NCBI GenBank assembly: GCA_907164885.2
Contig: OU015492.1
Span: 206,801,493-206,865,492, forward strand
From: Dolomedes plantarius
Lineage: Eukaryota; Arthropoda; Arachnida; Araneae; Dolomedidae
Direction: 5' to 3'
Length of the DNA: 64,000 nt
Part shown: positions 12,480-24,842 of the stretch, in pieces
Position numbering within the stretch: position 1 is the stretch's first letter
Layout of the letters: the number at the start of each line of letters is the position of its first letter
Translations under genes and position numbers: made by a program
The notes under the pieces: generated by a model
The model's input: the letters and a program-made list of their open reading frames with translations, nothing else
Database searches by the model: none
Told to the model about the DNA's origin: nothing

Positions 12480-13215
12480 GCTAGTTTTCTCTCGGAAAAT
12501 AAAGAAATCTTTATTTATAAACAGAGGTCTTTATTTATATCTCCTACATTCATAAAATTGTTTCTTTTTTTTGCATGAAGTTTTTCTTTCCTTTCGACTA
12601 TAACAACTACATCATCTAGAAGAGAACGATTCAAAGTTGCCTAAAAAAAAAAAAAGATCTCTAGTTAATTCTGGAGCACGGGTCATCAGGACCCTCCCAA
12701 GATCAACACGATTGTGCGCATCCTCTTAAAAAGTACACAGAAAGGTGCTTAGGCATTGGATGGTGCGATAAGGTTTATCAGTCCCTAAAGAAGAAAAAAA
12801 AAGCGTTCTAAAAGAGTTTTGGTGTGGTGATTAGAATGCATTTTATGAAGAAACACATGAAATCTGAAAAGCGTCCAGCACGGAAACATTCTTTTTTTGG
12901 AGTCGTGACGTTGTTATCAGATAATTCACGATGATGGCGTGCAAATTGAAAAGTCATGTTTCCACGGTAGATAAAAGTTTCTCTGTTTGAGGTTAAAAGA
13001 CGCTTGTTTCTGAATTTTTGAAAGTGTGCTTTGACGAAACCTGGAAATAAAATTGCATTAGACGAATTATAGATATTTTTAACAATAGTCTAGTCTAACA
13101 CATCTTTTGACAGTTCTCGTAAGTGAGCAGGCAGAAATAGTTTAATATTTGAACACGGTGCTTAGGCATTGGATATTATATTTGGATAGCATATTTGCAA
13201 TATGCTTATAGCGAA
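12480..13215. other. Unannotated stretch
   Basis: Moderately AT-rich; the words GGTGCTTAGGCATTGGAT occur twice (12744 and 13160). No coding signal. Confidence 0.5.
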
Positions 13216-13239
13216 ATGGTTAATTTACTTGTCAGTGTA

Positions 13240-13875
13240 ACAGTAATTGGAATTGCTCCTAAAATGTAAAATTGTTAGTATAGAATATAAAATGTTATTG
13301 TAAATTGTAATATGTGTATAGTGTAATTGTTAAATGCAATAGTAAGTGCATTGGAGACATATGAGCAAAATAATGTTTGAAATTAATCCAAAAAAAAAGA
13401 ATGATTTAATTACTTTAGAAGAAATAATTATTATAAAAATGTTTACCAGTAAACCTGTTTGTTAATCGTTTGTAATAGAATTGCATTATGTATGTAATGT
13501 AATTGTTAAATGCAATAGTAAGTGTAATTATGTTTGAAATTGCATCTTAAATGTAAAATTGTAAGAGTAAGGTAATTGTATTGAAATTTTACCTTGAATG
13601 TAATTTGTGAGTATACAATGTAAATCGTAATTTAAAATTGCAATGTATCCATAATTTAGTGGTAAATGCAATTGTAATTGAAATGGTAATTGAAATTGCA
13701 TCAAAAATGTAAAATTGTTAGTATATAATGTAAATTGAAATTGTAAATCGTAATATGTTATTAATGCTATGGTGAATGTAATAGTAACAGTAAGAGTAAT
13801 TGAAAGAGCACCGTGAATGTAAAATTTTACGTATATAATGTAAACTGTAATTGTAAATTGTAATATGTTCACAAG
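13240..13875. repeat. Degenerate ~100-bp AT-rich minisatellite
   Basis: Successive diverged copies of a unit containing AAATGTAAAATTGTTAGTAT, then TGTAAATTGTAATATG and TTAAATGCAATAGTAAGTG, starting near 13248, 13536, 13590, 13690 and 13800. The 114-codon minus-strand frame at 13528-13872 is a translation of this simple sequence and is not a gene. Confidence 0.7.
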
Positions 13876-13990
13876 CGACTTTAAATATGCCGTATAAGCT
13901 TATCGCTGTGGTCGGCGGAACCTTTAGAATTACCTTTAATATTTGAAAAGCTCCTAAATTCTTTCCATATTCTGTAGTGTGCTTTATTTT

Positions 13991-14705
13991 TTAAGGGGAT
14001 GGTGGACTTTCAAATTACAAAAACTCGAACAAGAATTGAAATTTTTTTGGGGGTGCATTAACATTTTAAAAACATGTAAATATTGGAATAAAATGCATAT
14101 AAAATATGTAATGAAAGGTAAAAGGAAAACTTGGTGGCTTTACAAGTATTAAATGTAGGTAAAAAAACATCTTTTAAATAGATTTTTTTCAAAATGAGAA
14201 ATTTCCAGATTTGCAAGTCTTTAAAATGCTCCTCGCTTCATAATTTTTGACGAAATTTTATGAAATTCATAATAAAGACTACTGTAATACATCAAAGCAG
14301 AGTTATGTATAAATTTTTAGATCCGAGATCATTTAGGTTATCAAAGTTTAACTTAAGTGAAGAAAAGTACAAATATTTCACGAAAATTCAAAGTACAAGC
14401 ATAAAGATATTTCCTAAAAGTTAACTATTCAACGAAAGCCCAAACTGATACATAACTTTGTTTAAAATGTATTTATAAGCAATATAAATGCAAAATTAAG
14501 GGGGAAAGTTAAAAATTGAGTCGCAAGGAGCATTTTAAAAAAAGTCATTTTATTTCAATATTTTAATTATAAAATTTAAAAAAAATATTTATAAAATTTT
14601 ATAAGAGGTTTAATATTGTCATACTTTAATGAATATATATACAAAGTTTCATATCTCTGAGGTAAACATTTCAAAAATCGTTTTGAAAGGTCCACCATTC
14701 CCTAA
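13991..14705. mobile_element. TTAA-bounded long foldback element, copy 1
   Basis: Left end TTAAGGGGATGGTGGACTTT; right end, inverted, TTAGGGAATGGTGGACCTTT. The two halves are imperfectly complementary far beyond the ends: AAAATGCTCCTCGC near 14225 faces AAAATGCTCCTTGCG (minus strand) near 14540. The whole could fold into one long hairpin. TTAA ends suggest a piggyBac-like target preference, but the GGGGA terminus is not the usual piggyBac one. No open frame. Confidence 0.7.
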
Positions 14706-15880
14706 AAAAATTTCTTTTGTCAACATTTTGACTTTGGCAATGGTTTTTTCCATTTTCAGATCTAGGCTACAGAATGTTTAGCTCATGTTTTCTGTAATTA
14801 TTGAAATAATTGAGTAAATTAAAACTTTTGCTCATTCAGGAAAATATATAGCATAAGAACTAAGTAATGGTTCTTCCCACTGTTCTTTTCACTGTTATAC
14901 TTGTTATTTTACAAGTGTAAAATACAAGTGATACACTACCAAAATACAAGTGATACTCGTGTATCAAATCATTTGATGCAACTGTAAAATACAAGTGAAA
15001 TCATTTGATACACGACCAATTCAGATAGCTATATATCACAAAACTAAACTATCATTACACTATAGCAGAATGAAAGATTTTGAAATCAGCAATAAAGCAT
15101 ATAATTAACCTGTTATAAATTATGTGGATTTTTAAGAAATTTTAATTCACAATCTACTTGCTGTCATATCATTTCTTTTAAAATATAAAAAATAAAAATT
15201 TGTAAACAAAAATAATTTTTATTTATCCCCGAAACAGAATATATTTTAAGCAATAAATTGTTAAATATTTTTACCCTCGAAATTTAGCCATGCCGTACTT
15301 CCCTCATGTTCTTAAATTGAAACAATTTGCGGTGGAAATAATCTCTTATTTTTAGAATCTCCGATTCCTGAGATCTGTGTCAGCAGAATTAGGAGCAGAT
15401 TGAAAAAAAATGAAGGTTTCAGATGTGCATCAATTTACGTGAAAGTTTAATATAATTGGTATTAAGCGTTTACGCGTGTTCTTACCTCAACTGCCCAGCT
15501 TATAAAATTCCCGAACTGTCCTACTCTTGCTTTCATGGGTTTATTGAATAACAAGGTTCAGAGGTTTTCGTAACGAGAAAAAAAAAAACTTACTATTTTG
15601 CATTAATTTCCTGCATGTATGATTATTTACATACTAAGTTATGAATTTATAAATGATTAATCAATGATAATAAATGCAGAAGATGTTGTATACTTAAAAA
15701 AAAAAAGACTTAAATACGCTGAACTGACTTGTAAATGTGGCCAGAGTTCAAAGGCAAGATGAGAAATCATTTAATTAAAAAGTATCAAAAGTTGTAAATC
15801 GACTTGAGTTTATTAATAAAGATTAAGAATACCCTGAGTTTTAATGTTGTTCATCACTGCAAAAATGGCGTACAGTAGTC
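14706..15880. other. Unannotated AT-rich stretch
   Basis: Local short repeats of AAATACAAGTGATAC and TCAAATCATTTGAT occur at about 14905-15025. Nothing else recognised. Confidence 0.5.
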
Positions 15881-16143
15881 TCTTATATGAGGCGGTGAAA
15901 GGCAAAGTGGTGTAAGTCACAATTTCAACTTTTTTCATTTAAGGGCAAAAATGTAATCTCCATGTTCAATTTAGAGTGGAATTGTTATTATTTGCAATAT
16001 TATAATAATTGTTATGAATTACAATTTGTTCAATTTATGGTGGCATTTTTTGTAGTTTTTGCAGTAAAACTCTTTTGACTTAACCACCACCACTTGACTT
16101 ACTGACTTATACCACTTTGCCTTTCACCGCCTCATATGTAAGA
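15881..16143. mobile_element. 263-bp MITE with 38-bp terminal inverted repeats
   Basis: TCTTATATGAGGCGGTGAAA at the left is mirrored by the inverted copy ending at 16143, with complementarity continuing through GGCAAAGTGGT(G/A)TAAGTC. There is no convincing target duplication, so it could alternatively be a simple long hairpin. No coding capacity. Confidence 0.7.
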
Positions 16144-17985
16144 ATGCATCCTTCCTTCCTGAATAGAAACGAATTAAAGAAGTTTTGTTAAAATCCTTTT
16201 ATAGAAAATTTAGATTACGTATTTCACAGTGTTAAACTTGGACGACAAAAAAATGGATGATTTATTTCAAATCCCATTGAATTGAACTGTCGGATGAAAG
16301 AGGAATCTATATTAATAAAGAGGCAAGTGGAAGTCGAGATCACGTGACCGTAACGCGACCGGGCGGACCGATTTTCGAAAAAAAAATGGTCGACAAATAT
16401 ACAGGAATCGGTGTATTTTTTTTCTCATGAAAGTACATAAATGTTACATATTTGGAAAGAGCTTCGAAAACTGATAATTTTTTCTGCACACACTTATTCT
16501 GTTAATTTAATAGTTTTAGAGATATTTGGATTCTAATGAAGCGTCATCGCTCTTTGACGATGTAAAGAAAGGGTGATTCGTCCACAGCGTGATTCTCACT
16601 AAAAAATGAATCACTGAAATGAAATGTGTCACCGTGTCTTTTTATTTGAAAAACTAAATATTCAAATTGTTTAATAATAAAAAATACTTTATTGAAACTA
16701 AATAGATATATACTGATTTTTGGTGGATTTACTGATTTTGTTATGTGAAATGATTACATTTGGTATTTTTTTCGTTTCTATATTTCTTGACAAATCTGGT
16801 CTTTAATATGCGGCAAATAACTTACATATCCAAGAAAATGGCGTTAATCTGATAATGTGACTTCTAGCGGAAAAGAGGCGAAAATGTATGACTATTTCTT
16901 AAGATGGTAAATCAGCCAAAATAGTTCTGACGAAAGGATGATTTGATGAAAAAAAAAAGTTATTTCTTAATGACGACTGGTTGGATTCTCAACTGGTTTG
17001 GGTCCTTGCATTATGAACTACACGAATAGATTGAAATATTTCATGAAATTGTCTGCAAATAAATTTTAATTTTATTTCAATTTTGAAATTATCTTGAATT
17101 ATCTATAGCTTAAGAATAATGAATGACCAAATGGTTTAATTTTTATTCAGATTCTGCAACACTTTTTATAGCTTTAGAATTAACCTGTAAATGGTAACAT
17201 CTGCCTGAATCACTCTAACAGTAATATCTATCTATGAGACTAAGTCGGATTTCGTGTCTCATTACTTATGTAATTTACCAAATTTCATTTTATTTTAGGT
17301 CTGTATTTGATGCAGTATTGATTTATAAAATATATTTACACTTGGTTTTAATTTTAATATAACTCTAATTTATTTTAGAATTTCAATAAGATCTACAAAA
17401 GAAAATTAAATTATTAGAAATAGATTAGAACAAAAAAAGTAAACTAGCGACAAATATATAAACATGATTAAAATAAAATATCATCATGAAAGTTTACAAA
17501 TTTTATGCACAAATATTACATATCTTTTTTGAACACTCCAAGCAATTAGGTGTATCACACTTCATACACTTGCTAGTTAGTCATTCTATTTTTTGTGTAA
17601 GGACAGTACCTAAATTTTCCCTCTTCTTCAACTTGTCATTTTTTAAGGATTACTTACTTAAACTTGCTTCCTGGTCATCTTCTGGACGAACAATTTCTGT
17701 TATATTTTTTTAGTCGTCTGATAGATGGACCAAATACGTACCTTTAAAGTAATATCCGTCTTTAAAGCTGGTTTTTTTTTTCTTAGAATGGCAAATGTAA
17801 GGCGATAAATTAAACAAAACTCAAAGATAAACAAACACAACCAAGGTCATGGAATAATTGAAGCATAGCTCGAACATGAAGGTTTCAAATCGACAATTAA
17901 GCACCCTAGCGAGAAAAGTATGAACTCTACCCGTGCCAGAGACGGATGTTACCATTTACGGGTTAAAACTAAAGATTCTAGTTAA
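16144..17985. other. Unannotated AT-rich stretch
   Basis: No reliable gene. A GC-richer patch with CACGTG at 16341 lies near 16320-16380. Short open frames such as 17486-17713 have no recognisable motif. Confidence 0.5.
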
Positions 17986-18677
17986 TTAAGGGGACAATGG
18001 ACTTTCAATCTCGTTCTTCCTTAATTTTCAATATTTTACTCTATATACCCTTGAGTATAATTTATATTCTTTCCTACTACATTGAAGATACTTAGAATTT
18101 ACAAATTTTTGAGTTTTATATATATAAGCATTTTATTATATAAAAAAAATTCTTCAAAATTGCTAGAATTTTTCAAAAGGCTCCATGCGTATTCATTTAC
18201 TTCTGATATCTTCCAAATTTCTCAGAATTGTTAATTGAAGTGTTTGTCACAAAATTGTGCATTAATTCTTTGAAATCACAAATATTTTTCAAATTTATAG
18301 ACCATAAAATAAAGTAAAAACATTAAAAAAAACATAAAAAAATAACAGGCAAAGTAGAAAAAATTTATTTGAGACTCTAGATTCATACAACAAAAAAAAT
18401 AATGCACATTTATATTTATATACATATAGTAAATTTATAATACAAAATTCAAGAATTTCAATTAATATAGAATGCGCATGGAGCCTTTTGAAAAACGTTA
18501 GCATTTTAAAATTTTTTTTTTTTCAAAAACAGGCATTATTCTGACAAAAGTCCTTGTATTGAATTCTAAGGGTTTTCAATATAGTAAAATAGAAAATTAA
18601 TTTTTCGCATTTTGTATATAGATTTAAAAATTGAAAATTAAAAAATTTCGAATTTGAAGGTCCCCTTGTCCCCTTAA
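17986..18677. mobile_element. TTAA-bounded long foldback element, copy 2
   Basis: Perfect TTAA at both ends with terminal GGGGACAA inverted repeats. The arms remain pairable for about 240 bp, for example TTTTTCAAAAGGCTCCATGC near 18172 against the same word on the minus strand near 18493. Closely related to copy 4 (44275), including the central GAAGTGTTTGTCACAAAA. The minus-strand frame 18295-18504 lies inside it and is not credible as a gene. Confidence 0.8.
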
Positions 18678-20436
18678 ATATTTTTTCATGGAGATTTAAA
18701 AGGTTTCCTGTCCTATGTCAAGTTATTGTTTCATCGCCAGGATATATTATTATGAAGATCAAACAATATTTTTTCCTTTTGATGAAAGAAATTTTTCCCA
18801 TTATACATCCAAATTAATCCTCATAATCTGTGATTTAAAGGTTCTCTATGATTTGCAGGTAATAAATGATTTGCAGGTAATTTTGAGGCTTATTTTACGA
18901 CCTTACATTGAGAAGTTCAAAGGAAGAGTACGAGATATGGACATGTCCAATTTTAAGTAAAATTATAAAAATCAAACATTTATTTAGACGAACTGGATAC
19001 ATTTTCGGCGACAAATAAAAGAAAATTAATATTTATTAAAATGCATTGAGGCAGTTTCCCCAAGAATTTTTTTTTTCTCGGTAAAATTCTATCTCCCAGA
19101 TTACATTCACCAGACTCGATTACGTTATTAATCCTTATTAATCGAAGCTCATTAACGTCAGATTCACGAAATATTAAAATCATTCTTGAGTATATTTCGC
19201 AATTAGAGCTTAAAGATTAAAAAAAAAAAAAAAAAAAGAAAGAAATGAAAGGTCGATATTCGGGACTGTTAACGCTAGTAACGGAAGCCTATAAAAGCCT
19301 TTTTAAAAAAATCGCATCGTATCAATTCATCAGAGAAGTCTTCTAATTATATCCCTTGACAAGTTTTAAGTTCATTTTTTTCTGCCTAGATCCTCGTGCC
19401 CGGAGGACCTGATGTTGCACTCAATCAAAACGCGATTTGAGTCGGATCCATGTCCGATGAGGATAAACTTCTGCTGAGTAATTTTTCGCCATTTTTTTTT
19501 CTTTCGCGCTACAGCGGCGAATACTAGAGATGAAAAAAAAAATCATTCTCATTAATGAAGAAACAAATTTGGAGAATTTTAATTGCGTACATCGAATCTT
19601 ATTAATCACTAGGAGTTTATTACTGTCTGAAACATCTGTAACAAGATTTTTTTTTTTTTTTAAATTCGGTTGATAGAGCTATAAATTGCAATGAAAATTT
19701 TAAATCCGTTATAATAACAATTAAACGGGGTAATCCGAATAATAAAAAAAATTATTTTTATAGAGGATTACATTAAGAATCGATGGAGGAAATAATTTTA
19801 GATGAGTTAGGGTTAAGAGTTATTTCCTTGACTAGTCAATTACTTATACCAATGCTAGTTAAAAAGTACTCCGTCAGTGTCCTTAATTATCCCAGATGTT
19901 GTGTGATTAGCATAATTAAGTAAATTAATATACGATTTAATTAATCTAAACTGACTTGTAGATATGATCAGAGTTCAGTAATTAGAAACGAAAGTTCAAA
20001 GTTCTCTATACGAGGGAAAAAAGTTAGTTCGAATCCTAGCGAGGTTTAAAAACTATTCCAAGTAGGTTCCGATAACAATCACTCCAGAAAAGTCATTAAG
20101 GTGTTTGTAAATACGATGTGAAGTGTTAAAAAACAAGTTCATGGGTTACAGAAATTTTCCTGTTTCCTGACTCACTTATGTTAGTAAGCCATGTAAAGGG
20201 GTTAAAAGTGTTACAGGACCATTTTGCCATCTCACTGAGTTGTGTTAGGACTAGAAACGCTCAGTTTTGATGCAAATGGCGTGATGTGAAAGCACATTTT
20301 ATATTAAATGTGAGGACGATTTTGATTTTTTGAACATAATGAAACTGTGTATTATACTGTTTGTGAATATGAATGAGAGACATACGTCATTAAAATTGAA
20401 ATGCGAGAATTTACCATTAAAGTTCAACAGTTTTTT
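18678..20436. other. Unannotated stretch
   Basis: AT-rich with A/T homopolymers; a less AT-rich patch at 19380-19520. Short frames (18715-18960, 19421-19609) show no family motif. Confidence 0.5.
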
Positions 20437-20643
20437 TTAATGTAGGATTCCGTTCCTCAATAACGGTCTTTCGGAGAGAAAAAAATTGTCCTGCGTCGCG
20501 AGTTATAATTTTGTCAGTGCGCCAAACCCAGTAGCACTAAACAGCTAAACAGAAAAGTACCAAAATGCGCCAAAAAAATTAAATAAATAAAAAGAGGTAC
20601 GTTAATAACCCGTAGTAGTTTTGTTAGAAGCTACTACCTGAAA
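20437..20643. mobile_element. Non-autonomous element, TTAACGTAGGATTAC family, copy 1
   Basis: Left end TTAATGTAGGATTCCGTTCC; interior CGAGTTATAATTTTG and GCGCCAAACCCA match the other copies; right end CTACTACCTGAAA. A shortened, diverged copy of the ~235-310-bp elements at 33948, 52757 and 60198. Confidence 0.75.
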
Positions 20644-22143
20644 TATATATATATATTTCATTTATGATATCCTATTGTAAGGCCTATATACTCCCTAGAA
20701 TTTATAGGATTCTCCATTATATATCCATTAAACATATTATTCGTAGATAAATTATGATTGTATGTCTTATTTTATTATGAATATGTCTAATTTTATGTCT
20801 AATGTTTTTTTAAACTCATATGTTTTTTTAGAAATTTCTAAAATATGATTTGAAATATTTGATTTTATTTAAAAATTGGATAAAATATGTCAGTTTAATG
20901 CATACAAATCCAGTGAAAATAAAAATTTGGACAAAGTACGGTTCGTCTAAGTTCGTGCTGTTAGGTCCAGGTAGTTAAAATATCTATAATTTAAGAGTTC
21001 TCGTAATTTTAATGATTATTTTATCTATTATTTTGTGCAAAAAGTTAGGATAAAAGTAAACTTAATTTGTTTTAACAATCAAAGTTTATAATTAAATCTG
21101 AGATTACTACAAATATTTTCTGAGCTTACGAAAAAAATAAGGATAGAATTATAGCACACACTTGCTCGCAAGTACCTCTTATCCTAAGCTCACATCACTT
21201 AATCTCAACATGGAGTCCTAAATCTCACATTCTAAGCTATAACTCCCTCTTAAAATATCCTATACAAAGCACTGTAAGCCATCCTATGTATCGGTTAAAA
21301 TTGATGACTGGCTCTTCGGCTATGTAGGCTTTGGCGATGAAAGTTTCTCTTATCTATATTTAATACTAGTGATGCGAACACAAAAATACTGATAAGCAAA
21401 AATACTGATGCTTTTGTAAATATATCCATCAGCTACAAAAGCATTTTCGGTCAGGTGAGAAAATTGTAAACAGTATATGAATGATCAAAATATTTTAACT
21501 TATAAAACATACGATTTGGGTTTAAAATTAGAATAACTGTCAATAATAGTTTTTTTTATCTCTTCTTATAATGTTGCATATAAAAAATTCATAAAATATC
21601 GATATTAAAGAGCTCTAAAATCCAATTGAAATTACCCCATCCATTTACAATACCCCGAAAAAGTAGGGATAATTGTAAACAAGTATTTTCTTTACGTTTT
21701 AAATAAAATACAGATGCAAAAATGGAGGTAGTTGTAAATCATCTGATATTGTATTGGTTCATGTATAGCGTTTTAAAATTTGACCGCATGTGTACAATTA
21801 CAATTTTAAATGATAAAGTTTGATAACGCTTTAAGAAGCCCTAGTGCCAATCAGTTCACAGATTACTATCCTTAAATGGTGTATTGAGATTGTTTGCTTG
21901 AAAATTTTCAGTGACAGTGTTAACAATATCACATCTATAACAATATTCACAACAGTATCATATTTATTACACGAATAACCCATTCGAGCTCCAGCTTTAT
22001 TGCAATTCACCAACCAAGTGTAGTATAGACTTCATCTACCTAACTATATAGCACACCGTGTCGGGTAGGCTTGGTCCACTATCTACATCAAGTCTATTTC
22101 TTCTTGATACGATAATGCTGCACCACAGCCAGCGCTTTATCTA
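20644..22143. other. Unannotated AT-rich stretch
   Basis: Nothing recognised apart from a short TA run at 20645-20657. Confidence 0.5.
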
Positions 22144-22676
22144 CAGGGTGTCCATAATTAAAGTCCCACTTTAAAAAGGCTGCACAAAAAGAACCACTGG
22201 TCAGAATGACTTCAAATTTGAACTGAATATACTGGAAGAAGAGGGAAGCGATTTGGCATAATAAAAAAAGTTCCAAAATGCATCAATAGATGGCGTTGTA
22301 ACATTTGGAACTTCTTTTATTATGCCAAATCGTTTCCCCCTGTAACGGAAATTAGTTGTATTTTTCATATGTAGAGGGCGTTAGTCGTCCAGTGTCTTAT
22401 GTGAATTCAAAATTGCTTTGTCTTTAATATTCTTCAGTGTAAAAACTTTTTTTTTGTTGTTGTTGAACCACCGAGCTTGAGTATGGACGTCCGTTTAATG
22501 GACGATCATATAATAAAGGAATATTAACCAGGAAATGAGTAGGCAGATTTTATTTGTGTCTGGTTAAATCTTTTTGTTAAACCCCCTTCTTCCAGTATAT
22601 TCAGTTCAAATTTGAAGTCATTCTGACCAGTGGTTCTTTTTTTGCAGCCTTTTGAAAGTGGGACATGGACACCCTG
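22144..22676. mobile_element. 533-bp Tc1/mariner-type MITE with internal hairpin
   Basis: Ends CAGGGTGTCCATAATTAAAG and, inverted, CAGGGTGTCCATGTCCCAC, flanked by TA. The terminal inverted repeats extend about 100 bp (22144-22245 against 22582-22676). Inside is a second, separate palindrome at 22243-22339. No transposase frame, so non-autonomous. Confidence 0.85.
22243..22339. repeat. Internal hairpin of the 533-bp MITE
   Basis: CGATTTGGCATAATAAAA and the inverted ATTATGCCAAATCG with flanking GGGAA/TTCCC and GTTCCAAA/TTTGGAAC form a ~38-bp imperfect stem around a ~20-nt loop. Confidence 0.85.
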
Positions 22677-22682
22677 TATTTA

Positions 22683-22850
22683 ATAGAACGCTTCTACCTT
22701 TTATTCGATGAAAAATGACAATTCTAGGCACTCCATAACGTTCATGGGCTTGTGAGAAATTGCAGTTTTGATTTTCTGCATCCCTGACTGCTTTTATTAC
22801 AACCTCTTTGGAGTAAGATGGTCCATATTGTCTGAGCGCATGCGCTAGGC
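22683..22850 (-). pseudogene. psq-type helix-turn-helix fragment (pogo/CENP-B-like)
   Basis: The minus-strand frame from 22850 reads LRQYGPSYSKEVVIKAVRDA, ENQNCNFSQAHERYGVPRIV, IFHRIKGRSV. This fits the psq/pogo helix-turn-helix pattern: a first helix, a hydrophobic second helix, then YGVPR-x-hydrophobic recognition helix and a basic tail. Such domains are found in pogo/Tigger transposases, jerky-like proteins and pipsqueak factors. There is no initiating Met in frame and the frame is cut downstream by the MITE at 22144-22676. It may be a transposase relic or one exon of a host gene; I cannot tell. An overlapping open frame in another phase (22742-22942) is its shadow. Confidence 0.5.
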
Positions 22851-24578
22851 GACGTCTGATATGACGTAGACAAATATTCTTCAGTTGTAGCCAAAACGTT
22901 GCTTTGTGTGGATGTCATTCCACGAGCGGGAAATTTCCCCATTTACCTTGTTTAAAATTATTTGATTAATAAAAACGTTGTTAATTACTAACAACTGGTC
23001 CGTCGTCAATGTTTATAGTCTACTCACATCTAAATAGTCTATCTTAAAAAACACATAATAAAAAATCTTTTTAAGTACTAAATACTACTTTATTTTTTAA
23101 ATTAATATTATGTTACATTCTGGTGCTATGATATTATTTAGTAAACTATTTATTAAATAACAACATTCCCAACTATCCGAAAATCATATTTACATTTTCC
23201 TCATTCAGAAAACTTTGTGGGGTAAATGCAAATTGACTCCAGCTCGAGCCTATCTCCTGAATACCTTTACATAACAGAATAACTACTAGTTAATAGAGAA
23301 TTTACCTTCGTACTGGTTTTGTTCAGTATTAGCTGTATTTGTTCTCAAAACAAGGATTTCTTCCAAACCTTTCAAAACCGTTTATCAGACTTTATTGACG
23401 TAAAAACTTGAGTCACAAATATTATTAAAAAATAACCTCCAACTCGGGTTCCAACAGCACTTTGCAGATATATAGAGAAATTAAAGAGATGATGTAATGC
23501 CAATGCAACCAATTTTCCCCGCCTCAAAATAGAAAATTTTCCTTCTGTTTATAATCACCCCGAATTTATAATTACTCCAGCTGATCCTATAAGCTTTATT
23601 TCTAGTCTTGCGTGGCGGGTATTAAGAAAGGAAAGCAATATTACTCAAGTAAGGATAATGCTATAAAACTAATCATTATGAAACCATTAAAAGCAGGAAA
23701 CTAATTATTTCCTTTTAAATAATGCTTCTGTTATTAATTTCATGACTCGTAATGTATTTTAAACGTTCTTAAAGTATGCGTCAAGTTCTGCACCATATGA
23801 TGGCAAGGGTAAAAACGTGAAAATCAAATTACTTAAATTTGTTAAATTATTTTAGAAATATTACATAATTAGTATACGTTAAGAATCCTTCTAACGTTAT
23901 TTTTTCCCCTTACCTATTTATAAGCATCAAAAGGATTTTAACCCATTAAAAGCAGCTAAAGAATTTTAATTGTGTTCCTCTGTTATTAATTATCTAGGAT
24001 TAAATCAGATCATTATCAGGTGTCCAGATGTTTTTTTTCTTCATTTGATACATTGCAAGAAAAAAAATCTTATACATTGACTGGGAAATATTAATTGATT
24101 ATTTCGTAACGCACTATGCATAATTGTGAGATTGTGATTAAAGAGAATTTTTGAGATTAATCGAAAATCTTTTTTCGCCCATTAAGATCTACGTGTGGGA
24201 TGGAGAGGAAAATAAGCATTTTATATCTCATAATCATTTATTAACAAATAATGTCGATTGAAAGTTGATTAATTACTTATAAATTTCCTCGTTTAATTAA
24301 TTTACGCTTCAAAATTGGGAAAAATTCCTCTTTAATGCATTTAAAACATGTTACTTAACGAATTTAATTTCTCATACTTTTTCAAAGTTCTTGGTTAAAT
24401 TTCATTGACATTTTTTTAATGATCACGTATGTTGTCAAGGAAATTATAAGGACGTTGCTGTGGGCTTTATTCTTGTTTATATAATTTAATTTAACCTTTT
24501 CCTTACGGGGTGGGATAGCATGTATCCCAAGAATACGGGCCCAAGAATGAATATATATGTATATATATATGTATATAT
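22851..24578. other. Unannotated stretch
   Basis: Begins with a GC-richer patch (22805-22945) then AT-rich sequence without recognised genes. A TA/TG-rich run lies at 24550-24580. Confidence 0.5.
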
Positions 24579-24842
24579 GTAATTAAAAGTAGCCATGATA
24601 ATATTAATGTAAACTTTTTAGATATTAATATTAAATTAAATACTCACAGCAAATTTACTTTTGACTTATATGACAAAACATCTGACTATAATTTTAATAT
24701 TGTTAAATTTCAAAATTATCTAACCTGTTTACATAAATCTGTTTTTAATAACATTATTGTAAATCAGTTAGTTCGTATAAATAGGCTATGTTCTAAAGTC
24801 AATAGGATTAAGAATATTATAGACTGTGCTAACTCGGAATAA
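24579..24842 (+). pseudogene. Reverse-transcriptase fragment
   Basis: A frame without an ATG reads NVNFLDINIKLNTHSKFTF, DLYDKTSDYNFNIVKFQNYL and VNQLVRINRLCSKVNRIK before TAA at 24840-24842. The pattern F-L-D-h-x-I ... YDK-x2-D-[FY]-x-F-x-IV ... QL-x-R-x2-R-x-C is that of the C-terminal part of a reverse transcriptase group seen in many invertebrate retroelements. About 85 residues remain of a protein of several hundred, so it is a dead fragment. Assigning it to Penelope-like or another class would need a search. Confidence 0.55.

Noticed and set aside
16307..17576. Possible third Helitron type: TCTATATTAATAAAGAGG start and CTAG after a 6-bp stem at 17551-17575
   Set aside because: Only one copy, weak hairpin with an 8-nt loop and no shared interior; probably coincidence.
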